10,274 nucleotides of DNA from Kiritimatiellales bacterium (GTDB lineage Bacteria; Verrucomicrobiota; Kiritimatiellia; Kiritimatiellales; Pontiellaceae). Under the pieces are notes generated by a model. It was not told the origin of the DNA. It made no database searches and saw only the letters and a list, made by a program, of their open reading frames with translations. Positions 1-7,208 of the stretch are shown in pieces. The stretch is from contig JAUUYK010000019.1 in the NCBI GenBank assembly GCA_030588285.1, forward strand, positions 1 to 10,274, in the 5' to 3' direction. Made by a program: the position numbers and the translations under genes. Every line of letters begins with the position of its first letter. The first letter of the stretch is position 1.

Positions 1-1390
1 AAACCTGAAGCATGCTAAAATTGCCGCTTTTGGCAGTACTCGCCGCGCAGGAGTGAAGGCCACGGAAGATAAAGGTACCCTGGCTTTGCTCGAAGCCGAC
101 ACGGAAGTCTGCACGATCTTCGGCAAAACCTGGTTACTCCATGTGACGGACGTGCTGAAAACTACGCCGGAGGAAAATCTGGCGATGATTGAAGATACCT
201 GCCGCTTTTTAAAAGAGAATGGTAAGGAGGTGATCTACGATGCGGAACACTTTTTCGACGGATATAAAGATAGCCCAGACTATGCGCTTAAAACGCTAGA
301 AGCCGCCGTAAAGGGTGGAGCTGATGTGCTGGTGCTGTGCGATACCAATGGCGGATGTCTATCGCACGAAGTTTTTGGAATCACAAAAACGGTCCACGAA
401 AAATTCGAGGTAGCGGTGGGCATTCACACGCATAACGATTCCGAAACGGCGGTGGCCAATGCAATGGAGTCGGTTCGTGCTGGAGCGGTGCACGTGCAAG
501 GCACAATCAACGGGTTTGGCGAGCGGTGCGGAAATTGCAACCTGATTTCGATTGCGGCCAATCTGTTGATGAAAACAGACCAGACTTGTCTGGCCGATCC
601 GGAGCAGTTGAAAAATCTAAAACAGGTTTCCCAGTTTGTGAATGAGCAGGCCAATCTGCGCGAGAATAAACGGGCGGCGTTTGTTGGCGATAGCGCGTTT
701 GCGCATAAGGCTGGAATGCATGTAGATGGGGTTCGCAAGGTTTCGCATAGTTTTGAACATGTGACTCCGGCCTCCGTTGGAAACGAACGGCGTATCCTGA
801 TCTCGGAGCTTTCGGGCGCGAGTAATGTCATGGATAAACTGCTCGAAATGGGCATGGATAATATCGATCGGAAATCGCCGGAAGTTCGTGAAATTCTCCA
901 CGCGCTGGAAAAAATGGAGAAGAGCGGCTATGTCTACGAATCGGCCGATGCTTCATTTAAAATGCTAATCAAGAAGGTGCTGAAAGAACACCAGAGCTTT
1001 TTTGAGCTGGAAGGATTTCGTGTGATTGTTGAGAAGCGGAGCAAAGATGATCCGTGCACTTCTGAAGCAACGGTTAAGCTGAATGTGAATGGAGAAAAAG
1101 CGTTCACGGTCGGCGAGGGCGATGGCCCAGTCGATGCCCTGAATATGGCATTGCGCCGTGCGTTGCACCGTTTTTACCCCAGCATCGATGGCGTTCAGTT
1201 GGCGGATTACCGGGTGAATATCCTCGATCCTGAAGAAGCCACGGCGGCGAAAACGCGCGTGGTGATTGAATCGTCCGACGGCGAAAGTTCGTGGAGCACG
1301 GTCGGCGTTTCAGAAAATATTATTGAAGCTTCGTGGGAAGCCCTCGTCGATGGCGTGGAATATAAGTTGTTCCTGAATGAGGAAAAGTGA
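1..1390 (+). CDS. cimA: (R)-citramalate synthase, 5'-truncated by the window edge
   Basis: Condenses acetyl-CoA with pyruvate to give citramalate, the threonine-independent entry to isoleucine synthesis. The frame is open from base 2, reading NLKHAKIAAFGSTRRAGVKA, a conserved N-terminal segment of the LeuA2/CimA family. The true start therefore lies upstream and the GTG at 53 is internal. About 460 residues are present; the family usually has about 520-540, so roughly the first 65 are missing. Visible features are the AEHFFDGYKDSPDYAL segment (about 239-288), the metal-binding HTHND (425-439), and GTINGFGERCGNCNL (500-544) of the HMGL-like TIM barrel. After a linker comes a LeuA-type C-terminal allosteric/dimer domain (about 1000-1370), where isoleucine feedback would be expected from the family. 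2-isopropylmalate and homocitrate synthases are relatives, but the FGSTRRA and AEHFFDGY signatures favour CimA. Confidence 0.93.
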   Translation, partial: NLKHAKIAAFGSTRRAGVKATEDKGTLALLEADTEVCTIFGKTWLLHVTDVLKTTPEENLAMIEDTCRFLKENGKEVIYDAEHFFDGYKDSPDYALKTLEAAVKGGADVLVLCDTNGGCLSHEVFGITKTVHEKFEVAVGIHTHNDSETAVANAMESVRAGAVHVQGTINGFGERCGNCNLISIAANLLMKTDQTCLADPEQLKNLKQVSQFVNEQANLRENKRAAFVGDSAFAHKAGMHVDGVRKVSHSFEHVTPASVGNERRILISELSGASNVMDKLLEMGMDNIDRKSPEVREILHALEKMEKSGYVYESADASFKMLIKKVLKEHQSFFELEGFRVIVEKRSKDDPCTSEATVKLNVNGEKAFTVGEGDGPVDALNMALRRALHRFYPSIDGVQLADYRVNILDPEEATAAKTRVVIESSDGESSWSTVGVSENIIEASWEALVDGVEYKLFLNEEK

Positions 1391-1391
1391 T

Positions 1392-1455
1392 TCGTAACGC
1401 GTATTGCGTACGGCGTATTTTTCACCTCTGAAGCAATACGCAGTACGAAATACAA
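1392..1455. repeat. Intergenic inverted array of degenerate heptamers
   Basis: Between cimA and valS, tandem heptamers GCGTATT, GCGTACG and GCGTATT lie at 1399-1419, with a degenerate TCGTAAC before them. The opposite orientation follows as AATACGC, AGTACGA and AATACAA at 1435-1455. Arms 1401-1419 and 1435-1453 are complementary at 17 of 19 positions. A further short pairing, TTTC with GAAG, forms inside the 15-nt spacer. No T-run follows the right arm, so it is not a classic intrinsic terminator. It resembles a REP- or MITE-like dispersed element, which is inference because only one copy is in the window. Confidence 0.7.
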
Positions 1456-1475
1456 AAATAATTTGGATTTAAATT

Positions 1476-4127
1476 ATGAGTGAATTGGCAAAAAAGTATG
1501 ACCCGAAGATTGTTGAAGAAAAGTGGTATCAAAAATGGATGGAAGATGGCCGTTTTCATGGCGATAGCGCTGACGGAGGCGATCCGTTTTGCATTGTGAT
1601 TCCACCGCCGAATGTGACGGGTATTTTGCACATGGGCCACGCCCTTAATAATAATATTCAAGATGTACTCACGCGCGTTGCCCGGATGCAGGGTAAAAAT
1701 ACGACGTGGGTTCCGGGGATGGATCATGCTGGAATTGCCACCCAAAATGTGGTGGAACGCGCCCTTAAAAAAGAGGGAAAAACGCGCGATGACCTGGGAC
1801 GGGAAAAGTTTCTAGAACGGGTCTGGGAGTGGAAGGAGGAATACGGCGGAACCATTCAGGGGCAGTTGAAAAAGCTAGGGGCGTCTTGCGATTGGGAACG
1901 GGAACGTTTCACGATGGACGAAGGGCTGAATGAGGCCGTTCTAGAAATGTTCTGCCGCCTTTACGAAAAGGACATGATCTATCGGGGCAACCGTATCATC
2001 AATTGGTGCCCACGGTGTGAAACGGCGCTTTCCGATGAGGAGAGCGAACATGTTGATGTGGAAGGGGCCTTGTATCATCTGCGCTATGCTGTGAAGGGGA
2101 AGAAGCAACGAATTGTGGTGGCTACGACCCGTCCAGAAACGATGCTGGGCGATACGGCTGTTGCGGTAAATCCGCGCGATGAACGGTATAAAGATTTAAT
2201 TGGCGAAATGATTGTTCTGCCGATCACGAATCGGGAAATTCCGATTATTGCCGATGATTATGTTGATCCGGAGTTTGGAACGGGTTTGGTTAAAATTACG
2301 CCGGCACACGATCCGAACGATTATGAAATGGGCCTGCGCCATGACCTTCCGCAAATCAATGTGATGACGGATCAAGGCATCATGAATGAAAATGCCGGAC
2401 CGTATGAAGGGTTGGATCGTTTTGAATGTCGTAAACAGTTGATGGAAGATTTAAAAGCGGCCGGGTTGGTTGAAACGGTGGATGTGCATCAGCACGCGAT
2501 TGGCCATTGCTATCGTTGCCATACGGTGGTTGAACCGCGCCTTTCCCCGCAATGGTTTGTGAAGATGAAACCGCTGGCGCGTCCGGCGATTGAGGCCGTG
2601 AATGACGGCCGGATTAAGTTTGTTCCAGAGCACTGGAATAAAACGTATATGGGCTGGATGGAAAATATTCGCGACTGGTGTATTTCCCGTCAGATTTGGT
2701 GGGGACATCGTATTCCAATTTTCTATTGTGACGATTGCAATCACGAGTGGGCTTCCAGAACGACCGACACGGTTTGTCCAAAATGTGCCTCGTCGAATGT
2801 GCGGCAGGATGAGGATGTGCTTGATACGTGGTTCTCTTCTTGGCTTTGGCCGTTCAGCGTTTTTGGCTGGCCAGAAACGAGCGAAGATCTAAAGTTTTAT
2901 TATCCGTCGAAAACGCTGGTGACCGGAAATGAGATTATCTTTTTCTGGGTGGCTCGTATGGTGATGTCTGGGCTGGAAATTATGGATGATATCCCGTTCG
3001 ATACGGTTTATATCCACGGCACGGTTCGCGACGATCAAGGGCGTAAGATGTCGAAGAGTCTCGGTAATTCGATCGACCCACTTGATATTATTGAAAAGTA
3101 CAGCTCCGACGCGCTGCGCTTCTCGTTGCTGATGATTACGGCGACGGGGCAGGATGTTTATATTAACGATGAAAAATTCGAGATCGGTCGAAATTTTGGA
3201 ACAAAAATCTGGAATGCGGCGCGCTTTATGGAAATGCATTCGGATGGGTTTGATGTAAAAGACCTGGCCTTTAATGAAGCGGATCTCACCCCCGATGATC
3301 AGCATTTGTTGGCCAAATTGAACGAAGCGATTGCTTTAACAAACGACACGCTACAACGGTATCGTTTCAACGATGCAACGCTTACGCTGTACGATTTTTT
3401 CTGGCATAGCTACTGCGATTGGTATCTGGAATATGCGAAGCCAATTCTCTTTAAAGGATCAGCAGAGGCCAAGAAGCATACGTTGCAGGTGATGCATTTT
3501 GCGTTCTCTACTGCACTCCGTTTGCTGCATCCGTTCCTGCCGTTCCAGACCGAAGAACTCTGGCATGGCATGGGCTATAACCATGAAAGTGAAAGTATTA
3601 TGGTGGCTCCGTGGCCGGAGAAGGCGGTTATTTCGGGGATGGATCCGGCGGTTGTTAAATATGTGGATGGCAAGCATGATCTACTTCGAGTGGGTCGTAT
3701 CCTTCGTGCAGAATATAATCTGGCCAATAAGAAGGAAGCGAAGTTCTGTGTGCGCCCTGCAAATGAAGTCTATGCACAGCAGATTAACGACGAGACGGCT
3801 TCGTTCATGGCGGCTCTGAAAGCGCAATGTATTGAGGTGGTTGTCAGTTTCTCGCCAGTAGTGGCTATGCCGAGCGGGATGTGTGCTCTCGGTACGGTTT
3901 ATATGTCTATCGAGGGTTTGGTTGATGTGGATGCCGAAATTTATAAACTGACGTATGAGTTGTATGATGTGAAGGGGCATTTGGCCAATGTGAAGAAAAA
4001 GTTATCTAACGAAAATTTCACAAGCCGCGCTCCCAAAGAAGTTGTGGTCGTTCAAGAAAAACGGCAGGAAGAGTTGCTCGAAAAGACCGAGAAGCTGACG
4101 AAGATGATTGATATGCTGAAGGGTTAA
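1476..4127 (+). CDS. valS: Valyl-tRNA synthetase
   Basis: Cytoplasmic class Ia aminoacyl-tRNA synthetase that charges tRNA-Val. At 883 residues it is full length for bacterial ValRS (about 880-950). The HIGH signature is HMGH (residues 52-55, after PPPNVTGIL) and the KMSKS loop is KMSKS at 524-528. Between them lies the CP1 editing domain, with TTRPETMLGDTAVAVNP and GTGLVKITPAHDPNDY, which clears mischarged threonine. ISRQIWWGHRIP and two CxxC pairs (CDDC, CPKC) follow, a probable zinc-binding insert, then DVLDTWFSSWLWPF. The anticodon-binding domain begins after KMSKS. The last 65 or so residues are rich in Lys and Glu and form the expected tRNA-binding coiled coil. The ATG at 1476 has a weak TTGGA upstream (1463-1467), 8 nt away. 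The stop lies in the perfect palindrome GGTTAATTAACC (4122-4133). Confidence 0.98.
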   Translation: MSELAKKYDPKIVEEKWYQKWMEDGRFHGDSADGGDPFCIVIPPPNVTGILHMGHALNNNIQDVLTRVARMQGKNTTWVPGMDHAGIATQNVVERALKKEGKTRDDLGREKFLERVWEWKEEYGGTIQGQLKKLGASCDWERERFTMDEGLNEAVLEMFCRLYEKDMIYRGNRIINWCPRCETALSDEESEHVDVEGALYHLRYAVKGKKQRIVVATTRPETMLGDTAVAVNPRDERYKDLIGEMIVLPITNREIPIIADDYVDPEFGTGLVKITPAHDPNDYEMGLRHDLPQINVMTDQGIMNENAGPYEGLDRFECRKQLMEDLKAAGLVETVDVHQHAIGHCYRCHTVVEPRLSPQWFVKMKPLARPAIEAVNDGRIKFVPEHWNKTYMGWMENIRDWCISRQIWWGHRIPIFYCDDCNHEWASRTTDTVCPKCASSNVRQDEDVLDTWFSSWLWPFSVFGWPETSEDLKFYYPSKTLVTGNEIIFFWVARMVMSGLEIMDDIPFDTVYIHGTVRDDQGRKMSKSLGNSIDPLDIIEKYSSDALRFSLLMITATGQDVYINDEKFEIGRNFGTKIWNAARFMEMHSDGFDVKDLAFNEADLTPDDQHLLAKLNEAIALTNDTLQRYRFNDATLTLYDFFWHSYCDWYLEYAKPILFKGSAEAKKHTLQVMHFAFSTALRLLHPFLPFQTEELWHGMGYNHESESIMVAPWPEKAVISGMDPAVVKYVDGKHDLLRVGRILRAEYNLANKKEAKFCVRPANEVYAQQINDETASFMAALKAQCIEVVVSFSPVVAMPSGMCALGTVYMSIEGLVDVDAEIYKLTYELYDVKGHLANVKKKLSNENFTSRAPKEVVVVQEKRQEELLEKTEKLTKMIDMLKG

Positions 4128-4149
4128 TTAACCGTAGTTGAGAAAATTA

Positions 4150-5019
4150 ATGAGTACGATACCCGAAGATAAATCGACCCGGTTGCCGAAGTGGCTTCGC
4201 CGCCCAGTACAAACCGATAAAGCGTATTCTGAAACGCATAATGCGATGAAAAAGAACGGGCTGCATACGGTGTGCGAGGATGCCAAATGCCCGAACCGGC
4301 ATGAGTGTTGGAATCATGGCACAGCAACGGTGATGATTTTGGGGAATATCTGCACACGGGATTGTCGGTTTTGTTCGATTGCCACGGGAAAACCGACCGG
4401 CCTTGATTTGGAAGAACCGCAACGTGTGGCCGATGCTGTTGAAAAAATGAACCTGAAGCATGTGGTGATCACAAGTGTCACGCGTGACGATGTGCTGGAT
4501 GGGGGCGCGGAAATTTTTGCTCAAACGATTACGGCGGTGAAGGAGCGCGTTCCTAATTTAACGGTTGAGGTGCTTACTCCTGATTTTTGGGGGCGGAAGG
4601 AGTCGCTTTATAAAGTGTTAGATGCCGGTCCGTTGGTTTTTAACCACAACGTGGAAACGGTGAAACGTTTGCAACGTTCCATTCGCTCTGGCGCAACGTA
4701 TGAACGGTCGCTTTCGGTTTTAAAAATGGCGGCTGAATACGGCGATCAAAGTATTCGGGTGAAAACGGGGATTATGATGGGGCGTGGTGAAACGAATGAA
4801 GAGGTGATGGAATGTTTGCAGGATATTTATGACCACGGCGTTCGCCTCCTGACGATCGGGCAGTATCTGGCTCCAACACGGGAGCATATTCATACGAAAC
4901 GTTTTGTTACGCCGGCTGAGTTTGTTGAGCTTGAGAAGGCGGCCTATCGCATTGGTTTTGATGCGGTTGCCTCTGGGCCATTGGTCCGTTCTTCGTATCG
5001 CGCCGATAAGATGATTTAA
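4150..5019 (+). CDS. lipA: Lipoyl synthase (radical SAM)
   Basis: Inserts sulfur at C6 and C8 of protein-bound octanoyl groups to make lipoyl cofactors of 2-oxoacid dehydrogenases and the glycine cleavage H protein. The protein has 289 residues, close to the family norm. The auxiliary cluster cysteines are C42, C47 and C53 (CEDAKCPNRHEC). The radical SAM CxxxCxxC is C68, C72 and C75 (CTRDCRFC). The C-terminal RSSY (280-283) supplies the serine ligand of the auxiliary cluster. The ATG at 4150 is preferred: GAGA at 4140-4143 is a weak ribosome site 6 nt upstream, whereas the in-frame TTG at 4138 has none. It starts 22 nt after valS and ends 19 nt before the glycosyltransferase, which suggests cotranscription. 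No lipB or lplA octanoyl donor gene is in the window. Confidence 0.97.
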   Translation: MSTIPEDKSTRLPKWLRRPVQTDKAYSETHNAMKKNGLHTVCEDAKCPNRHECWNHGTATVMILGNICTRDCRFCSIATGKPTGLDLEEPQRVADAVEKMNLKHVVITSVTRDDVLDGGAEIFAQTITAVKERVPNLTVEVLTPDFWGRKESLYKVLDAGPLVFNHNVETVKRLQRSIRSGATYERSLSVLKMAAEYGDQSIRVKTGIMMGRGETNEEVMECLQDIYDHGVRLLTIGQYLAPTREHIHTKRFVTPAEFVELEKAAYRIGFDAVASGPLVRSSYRADKMI

Positions 5020-5038
5020 ATTTAACGGATGTCTAACC

Positions 5039-5767
5039 ATGGAAAACAACTGCAATAAAAAGAAAATTGAGAGTTTTGGAGTGGTGATCTGTGCGCTGAA
5101 TGAAGCGGAGCATATTGAGAAGGTGGTCCGCACTACGCTGGAGCAAAACCCGTGTGAAGTGGTGGTGATTGATGATGGTTCTGTTGATCAAACGGCTGAA
5201 CTTGCTGAGAAGGCCGGCGCCACGGTTTTGCGTAATTCTGGAAATAGAGGGAAGGGTGCTTCTCTTAAACGTGGCTTTGAGTTTTTAAGCAGCTGTAATT
5301 GCGATGCGGTTATTGTGCTGGATGGCGATGGACATCATAATCCAGCGGAGATTGGCCTTTTTTTGGATGCTTATGAGCGCACAAATATCCCTATCTTAAT
5401 TGGTAATCGGATGGCTGATACTGTGGGAATGCCGATGATTCGGCAGCAAACAAATAATGTAATGGCCTGGATTCTTAATCGGCTGGTGAAGATTTATGTG
5501 CCCGATCCGCCGTGCGGATATCGGTTTTACCGCACGGATATACTGCCTTATATCATGAGCAATATGCCGCGCTTTGCTTTTGAATTCGATATTATTGTTC
5601 ATGCCGCACGTCGGCATGTACGCATTGATTCGGTTCGTATTTCGACGATTTATAATAAAAATCGACGAAGCCATGTGTCGCCGCTTCGCGACACATGGTG
5701 GTTATTGCATGTGGTGGGGCATCATTTTTTTATTAACCGTCGTGAACGCAAGTACGAGACTCGTTAA
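5039..5767 (+). CDS. Family 2 glycosyltransferase, polyprenyl-phosphate sugar type
   Basis: A 242-residue GT-A fold glycosyltransferase (GT2, DPM1/DpgS-like). The nucleotide-binding start is VVICALNEAEHI (15-26), then VVVIDDGSVDQT (41-52) and the diphosphate and metal-binding DGD (95-97, in VIVLDGDGHHNPAEI). NRGKGASLKRGFE matches the conserved basic segment of the dolichol/polyprenyl-phosphate transferases. DPPCGYRFYR near 160 and the SPLRDT segment near 213-218 are also typical. No C-terminal membrane helices are visible, so it probably acts at the inner face of the membrane; the sugar and acceptor cannot be told. The ATG at 5039 has GGA at 5026-5028. The earlier ATG at 5029 is out of frame and stops after nine codons. 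The stop overlaps the stop of the convergent DUF368 gene by 4 nt. Two hairpins lie in its 3' end. Confidence 0.9.
   Translation: MENNCNKKKIESFGVVICALNEAEHIEKVVRTTLEQNPCEVVVIDDGSVDQTAELAEKAGATVLRNSGNRGKGASLKRGFEFLSSCNCDAVIVLDGDGHHNPAEIGLFLDAYERTNIPILIGNRMADTVGMPMIRQQTNNVMAWILNRLVKIYVPDPPCGYRFYRTDILPYIMSNMPRFAFEFDIIVHAARRHVRIDSVRISTIYNKNRRSHVSPLRDTWWLLHVVGHHFFINRRERKYETR
5640..5699. repeat. Two consecutive hairpins inside the glycosyltransferase 3' end
   Basis: The first pair is TTTCGACGATTT (5640-5651) with AAATCGACGAAG (5659-5670), matching at 10 of 12 positions. The second is perfect: CCATGTGTCGC (5671-5681) with GCGACACATGG (5688-5698), an 11-bp stem with the 6-nt loop CGCTTC, extended by a G-T pair at 5670/5699. 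Read on the minus strand, the strong stem is followed about 9 nt later by ATTTTTATT. It could therefore end the convergent DUF368 transcript, whose stop is about 65 nt away. That role is inference; the repeats themselves are plain. Confidence 0.5.
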
Positions 5768-6678
5768 GGGGTCTCAAGTTTGTTGGCTGCGGTTTCAATG
5801 AGCATAATGATTAGAATGCCTGCGATCATGATTCCAAGGGCCATGCCGGTTTCAAGATTAATTTCCGGTAGGGTGTAGTTGTAGCCAATCACTTTTTCTT
5901 TTAATTCGTCGCCTTTTGGAAAGGCTTGAATAATGGGGTCTTTCCAAGGCCATAAAATGCTGAGCGATCCGAAGATGAATCCGGTTAAAAGCGCGAGGGT
6001 TTGATCGTGGAATTTTTTAAAGACCCAAGAAAGTAGGCGGGCAAAGGCGAGGAGTCCAATCATCGCTCCAATTCCAACCGGAACGAGAATGGTGAGATCG
6101 AAATTTGAGACGGCTTTGATCATGACGAGTTGGTAGTTTCCCATGAGCAGCAGGACATAGGAACCGGATAGCCCAGGAAGTATCATGCTACACATGGCGA
6201 TGGCTCCACAAAGAATGAGATAGAGGAAGGATGCATTTTCTTCCGCCGGGGTCATGAAGGCGATGCTCGCCGCAATCGCGGTTCCGAAAATGAAAAAGGC
6301 AATGACGAAGCCGGTTCGTTTGGTGATTGTTTTGCCGACAAAATAGACGGATGCGAGAATGAGTCCAAAAAAGAAGGACCAGACGTAGAGGGCGTGGTGT
6401 TCAAAAAGATAGTCTAGTACGCGGGCGAAAGTTAAAATGCTAGCCACGACTCCAATGCCAATGGCGGAAAGGAATTTAATATCCACATGTTCTAAGAGTT
6501 CTCTAAATTTAAAGCGGAATCCAAGTTTGAGAGCCTGTAGATCGAAGGATTTGATGGCGTTGATGAGTTTCTCGAAGATGCCGGTGAGTAGCGCCATGGT
6601 GCCGCCCGATACCCCCGGAATTACATTGGCAGCCCCCATCAAGGCCCCTTTTAGAATGTTTGAAATGTACTGAATCAT
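5764..6678 (-). CDS. DUF368 integral membrane protein (PopT-type polyprenyl-phosphate translocase)
   Basis: A 304-residue, very hydrophobic inner-membrane protein with about eight membrane segments. The DUF368 hallmark GAANVIPGVSGGTMALLTGI lies at 15-34 (PGVSGGT 21-27). A second related turn, MILPGLSGSYVLLLMGNY, lies at 165-182 (PGLSGSY 168-174), giving an internal repeat as expected of the fold. Members of DUF368 (PopT) have been reported as translocases that return undecaprenyl phosphate across the membrane; function here is by family only. The ATG is at 6678 with GGGACGG upstream as a weak ribosome site. It is convergent with the glycosyltransferase, sharing TTAA at 5764-5767 for both stops, and divergent from the NifU-like gene. 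A charged region near 245-275 interrupts the hydrophobic pattern and is probably a soluble loop. Confidence 0.92.
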   Translation of the reverse strand: MIQYISNILKGALMGAANVIPGVSGGTMALLTGIFEKLINAIKSFDLQALKLGFRFKFRELLEHVDIKFLSAIGIGVVASILTFARVLDYLFEHHALYVWSFFFGLILASVYFVGKTITKRTGFVIAFFIFGTAIAASIAFMTPAEENASFLYLILCGAIAMCSMILPGLSGSYVLLLMGNYQLVMIKAVSNFDLTILVPVGIGAMIGLLAFARLLSWVFKKFHDQTLALLTGFIFGSLSILWPWKDPIIQAFPKGDELKEKVIGYNYTLPEINLETGMALGIMIAGILIIMLIETAANKLETP

Positions 6679-6715
6679 AAATAGCCGTCCCGATGCTTGT
6701 TAAAGTTGAGGGAAA

Positions 6716-6744
6716 GTAGTAGGGATTAAGCACTGTAAAGTCAA
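6716..6744 (-). promoter_or_regulatory. Candidate sigma-70 promoter for the DUF368 gene
   Basis: On the minus strand, TTGACT (6744-6739) is five of six to the -35 consensus. After exactly 17 nt comes TACTAC (6721-6716), a modest -10. This would place the start of transcription about 30 nt upstream of the ATG at 6678. The -10 is weak, so this is a candidate only. No comparably good match was found for the NifU-like gene in the same divergent region. Confidence 0.4.
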
Positions 6745-6773
6745 TTTCATGCTAACCAGAAAGGATATAAATC

Positions 6774-7022
6774 ATGACAGATCAGGAAATTTTAGAGGCC
6801 GTTAATGTGGTGATGGAGAAGGAAATTAGTCCCTCACTGGCGTCTCACGGCGGTGGTGGAAATGTAACCAAGGTGGAAAATGGTGTGGTTTACATCGAAC
6901 TCGAAGGCGGTTGCAAAGGGTGTCCCGGCGCCCGAATGACGATGAAGAATGGAATTGAAAACCTTTTGAAAGAGCGGGTTCCTGAAGTGAAGGAAGTGAT
7001 CGATGATACGGATCATATGTAG
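6774..7022 (+). CDS. NifU C-terminal domain (NFU) iron-sulfur protein
   Basis: An 82-residue protein consisting only of the NFU domain. It has the SHGGGGNVTKVENGVVYIEL beta-strand segment (24-43) and GGCKGCPGA, whose C47 and C50 form the CxxC that holds a [4Fe-4S] cluster at a dimer interface. By family it carries or delivers Fe-S clusters to apo-enzymes; LipA in this window is the sort of client known for NFU proteins elsewhere, but no link is shown here. It lacks the IscU-type scaffold and the A-type N-terminal domain found in NifU and NfuA. A good ribosome site, AAAGGA, sits about 8 nt before the ATG. It is a single-gene unit closed by the terminator at 7052-7091. Confidence 0.95.
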   Translation: MTDQEILEAVNVVMEKEISPSLASHGGGGNVTKVENGVVYIELEGGCKGCPGARMTMKNGIENLLKERVPEVKEVIDDTDHM

Positions 7023-7051
7023 GGCCGATCTTTAAGAGTTGGAAGTGGAAT

Positions 7052-7091
7052 AAAAATGTATCGGCACTATTTTGCCGGTGCATTTTTTTTT
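7052..7091 (+). terminator. Rho-independent terminator after the NifU-like gene
   Basis: AAAAATGTATCGGCA (7052-7066) pairs with TGCCGGTGCATTTTT (7073-7087) over 15 bp, two of them G-U, around the 6-nt loop CTATTT. Nine T residues run from 7083 to 7091. It begins 30 nt after the stop codon and separates this gene from the downstream kinase. Confidence 0.92.
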
Positions 7092-7112
7092 GGTCCTTAT
7101 CGGGGAAAATAA

Positions 7113-7141
7113 TTGAACCATTTTTGTCTATTTGTAATGAT
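7113..7141 (+). promoter_or_regulatory. Candidate promoter for the hybrid kinase
   Basis: TTGAAC (7113-7118), a 17-nt spacer and AATGAT (7136-7141) match the sigma-70 boxes at four of six each. An overlapping alternative is TTGTCT (7124-7129) with TATAGA (7148-7153) at 18 nt. Either gives a leader of about 45-60 nt. A promoter is needed here because a strong terminator lies just upstream, but which pair is used is not certain. Confidence 0.35.
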
Positions 7142-7171
7142 CCGATTTATAGAGTTCGTTTTGTAAGAAGT

Positions 7172-7201
7172 CCTCGGGTTCGAGGTTGTTTCGTTTGGAG
7201 G
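7172..7201 (+). promoter_or_regulatory. Leader hairpin and strong ribosome site of the kinase
   Basis: A 5-bp stem CCTCG/CGAGG (7172-7176 with 7181-7185, loop GGTT) precedes a consensus GGAGG (7197-7201). That GGAGG is 7 nt before the ATG at 7209 and decides the start: the in-frame TTG at 7203 would be only 1 nt away. Confidence 0.6.
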
Positions 7202-7208
7202 TTTGTTG

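Noticed and set aside
53..55. GTG as the start of cimA
   Set aside because: The same frame is open to base 2 and the upstream codons encode the conserved KIAAFGSTRRAG segment, so this GTG is an internal valine.
424..855. Long minus-strand open frames over cimA, and similar ones over valS, lipA and the kinase
   Set aside because: They lie antisense to strongly conserved coding sequence, show no recognisable domains and lack ribosome sites; they are shadows of the real genes.
4122..4133. Perfect palindrome GGTTAATTAACC at the valS stop
   Set aside because: Only 12 bp with no loop or T-tract, within a 22-nt gap in a likely operon; probably chance around the stop codon.
4138..4140. TTG as an alternative lipA start
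   Set aside because: It adds only four residues and has no ribosome site, while the ATG at 4150 has GAGA at a workable distance.
7171..7186. tRNA T-arm-like GGTTCGA in the kinase leader
   Set aside because: No acceptor stem, anticodon arm or CCA end can be built around it; it is just the loop side of a 5-bp hairpin.
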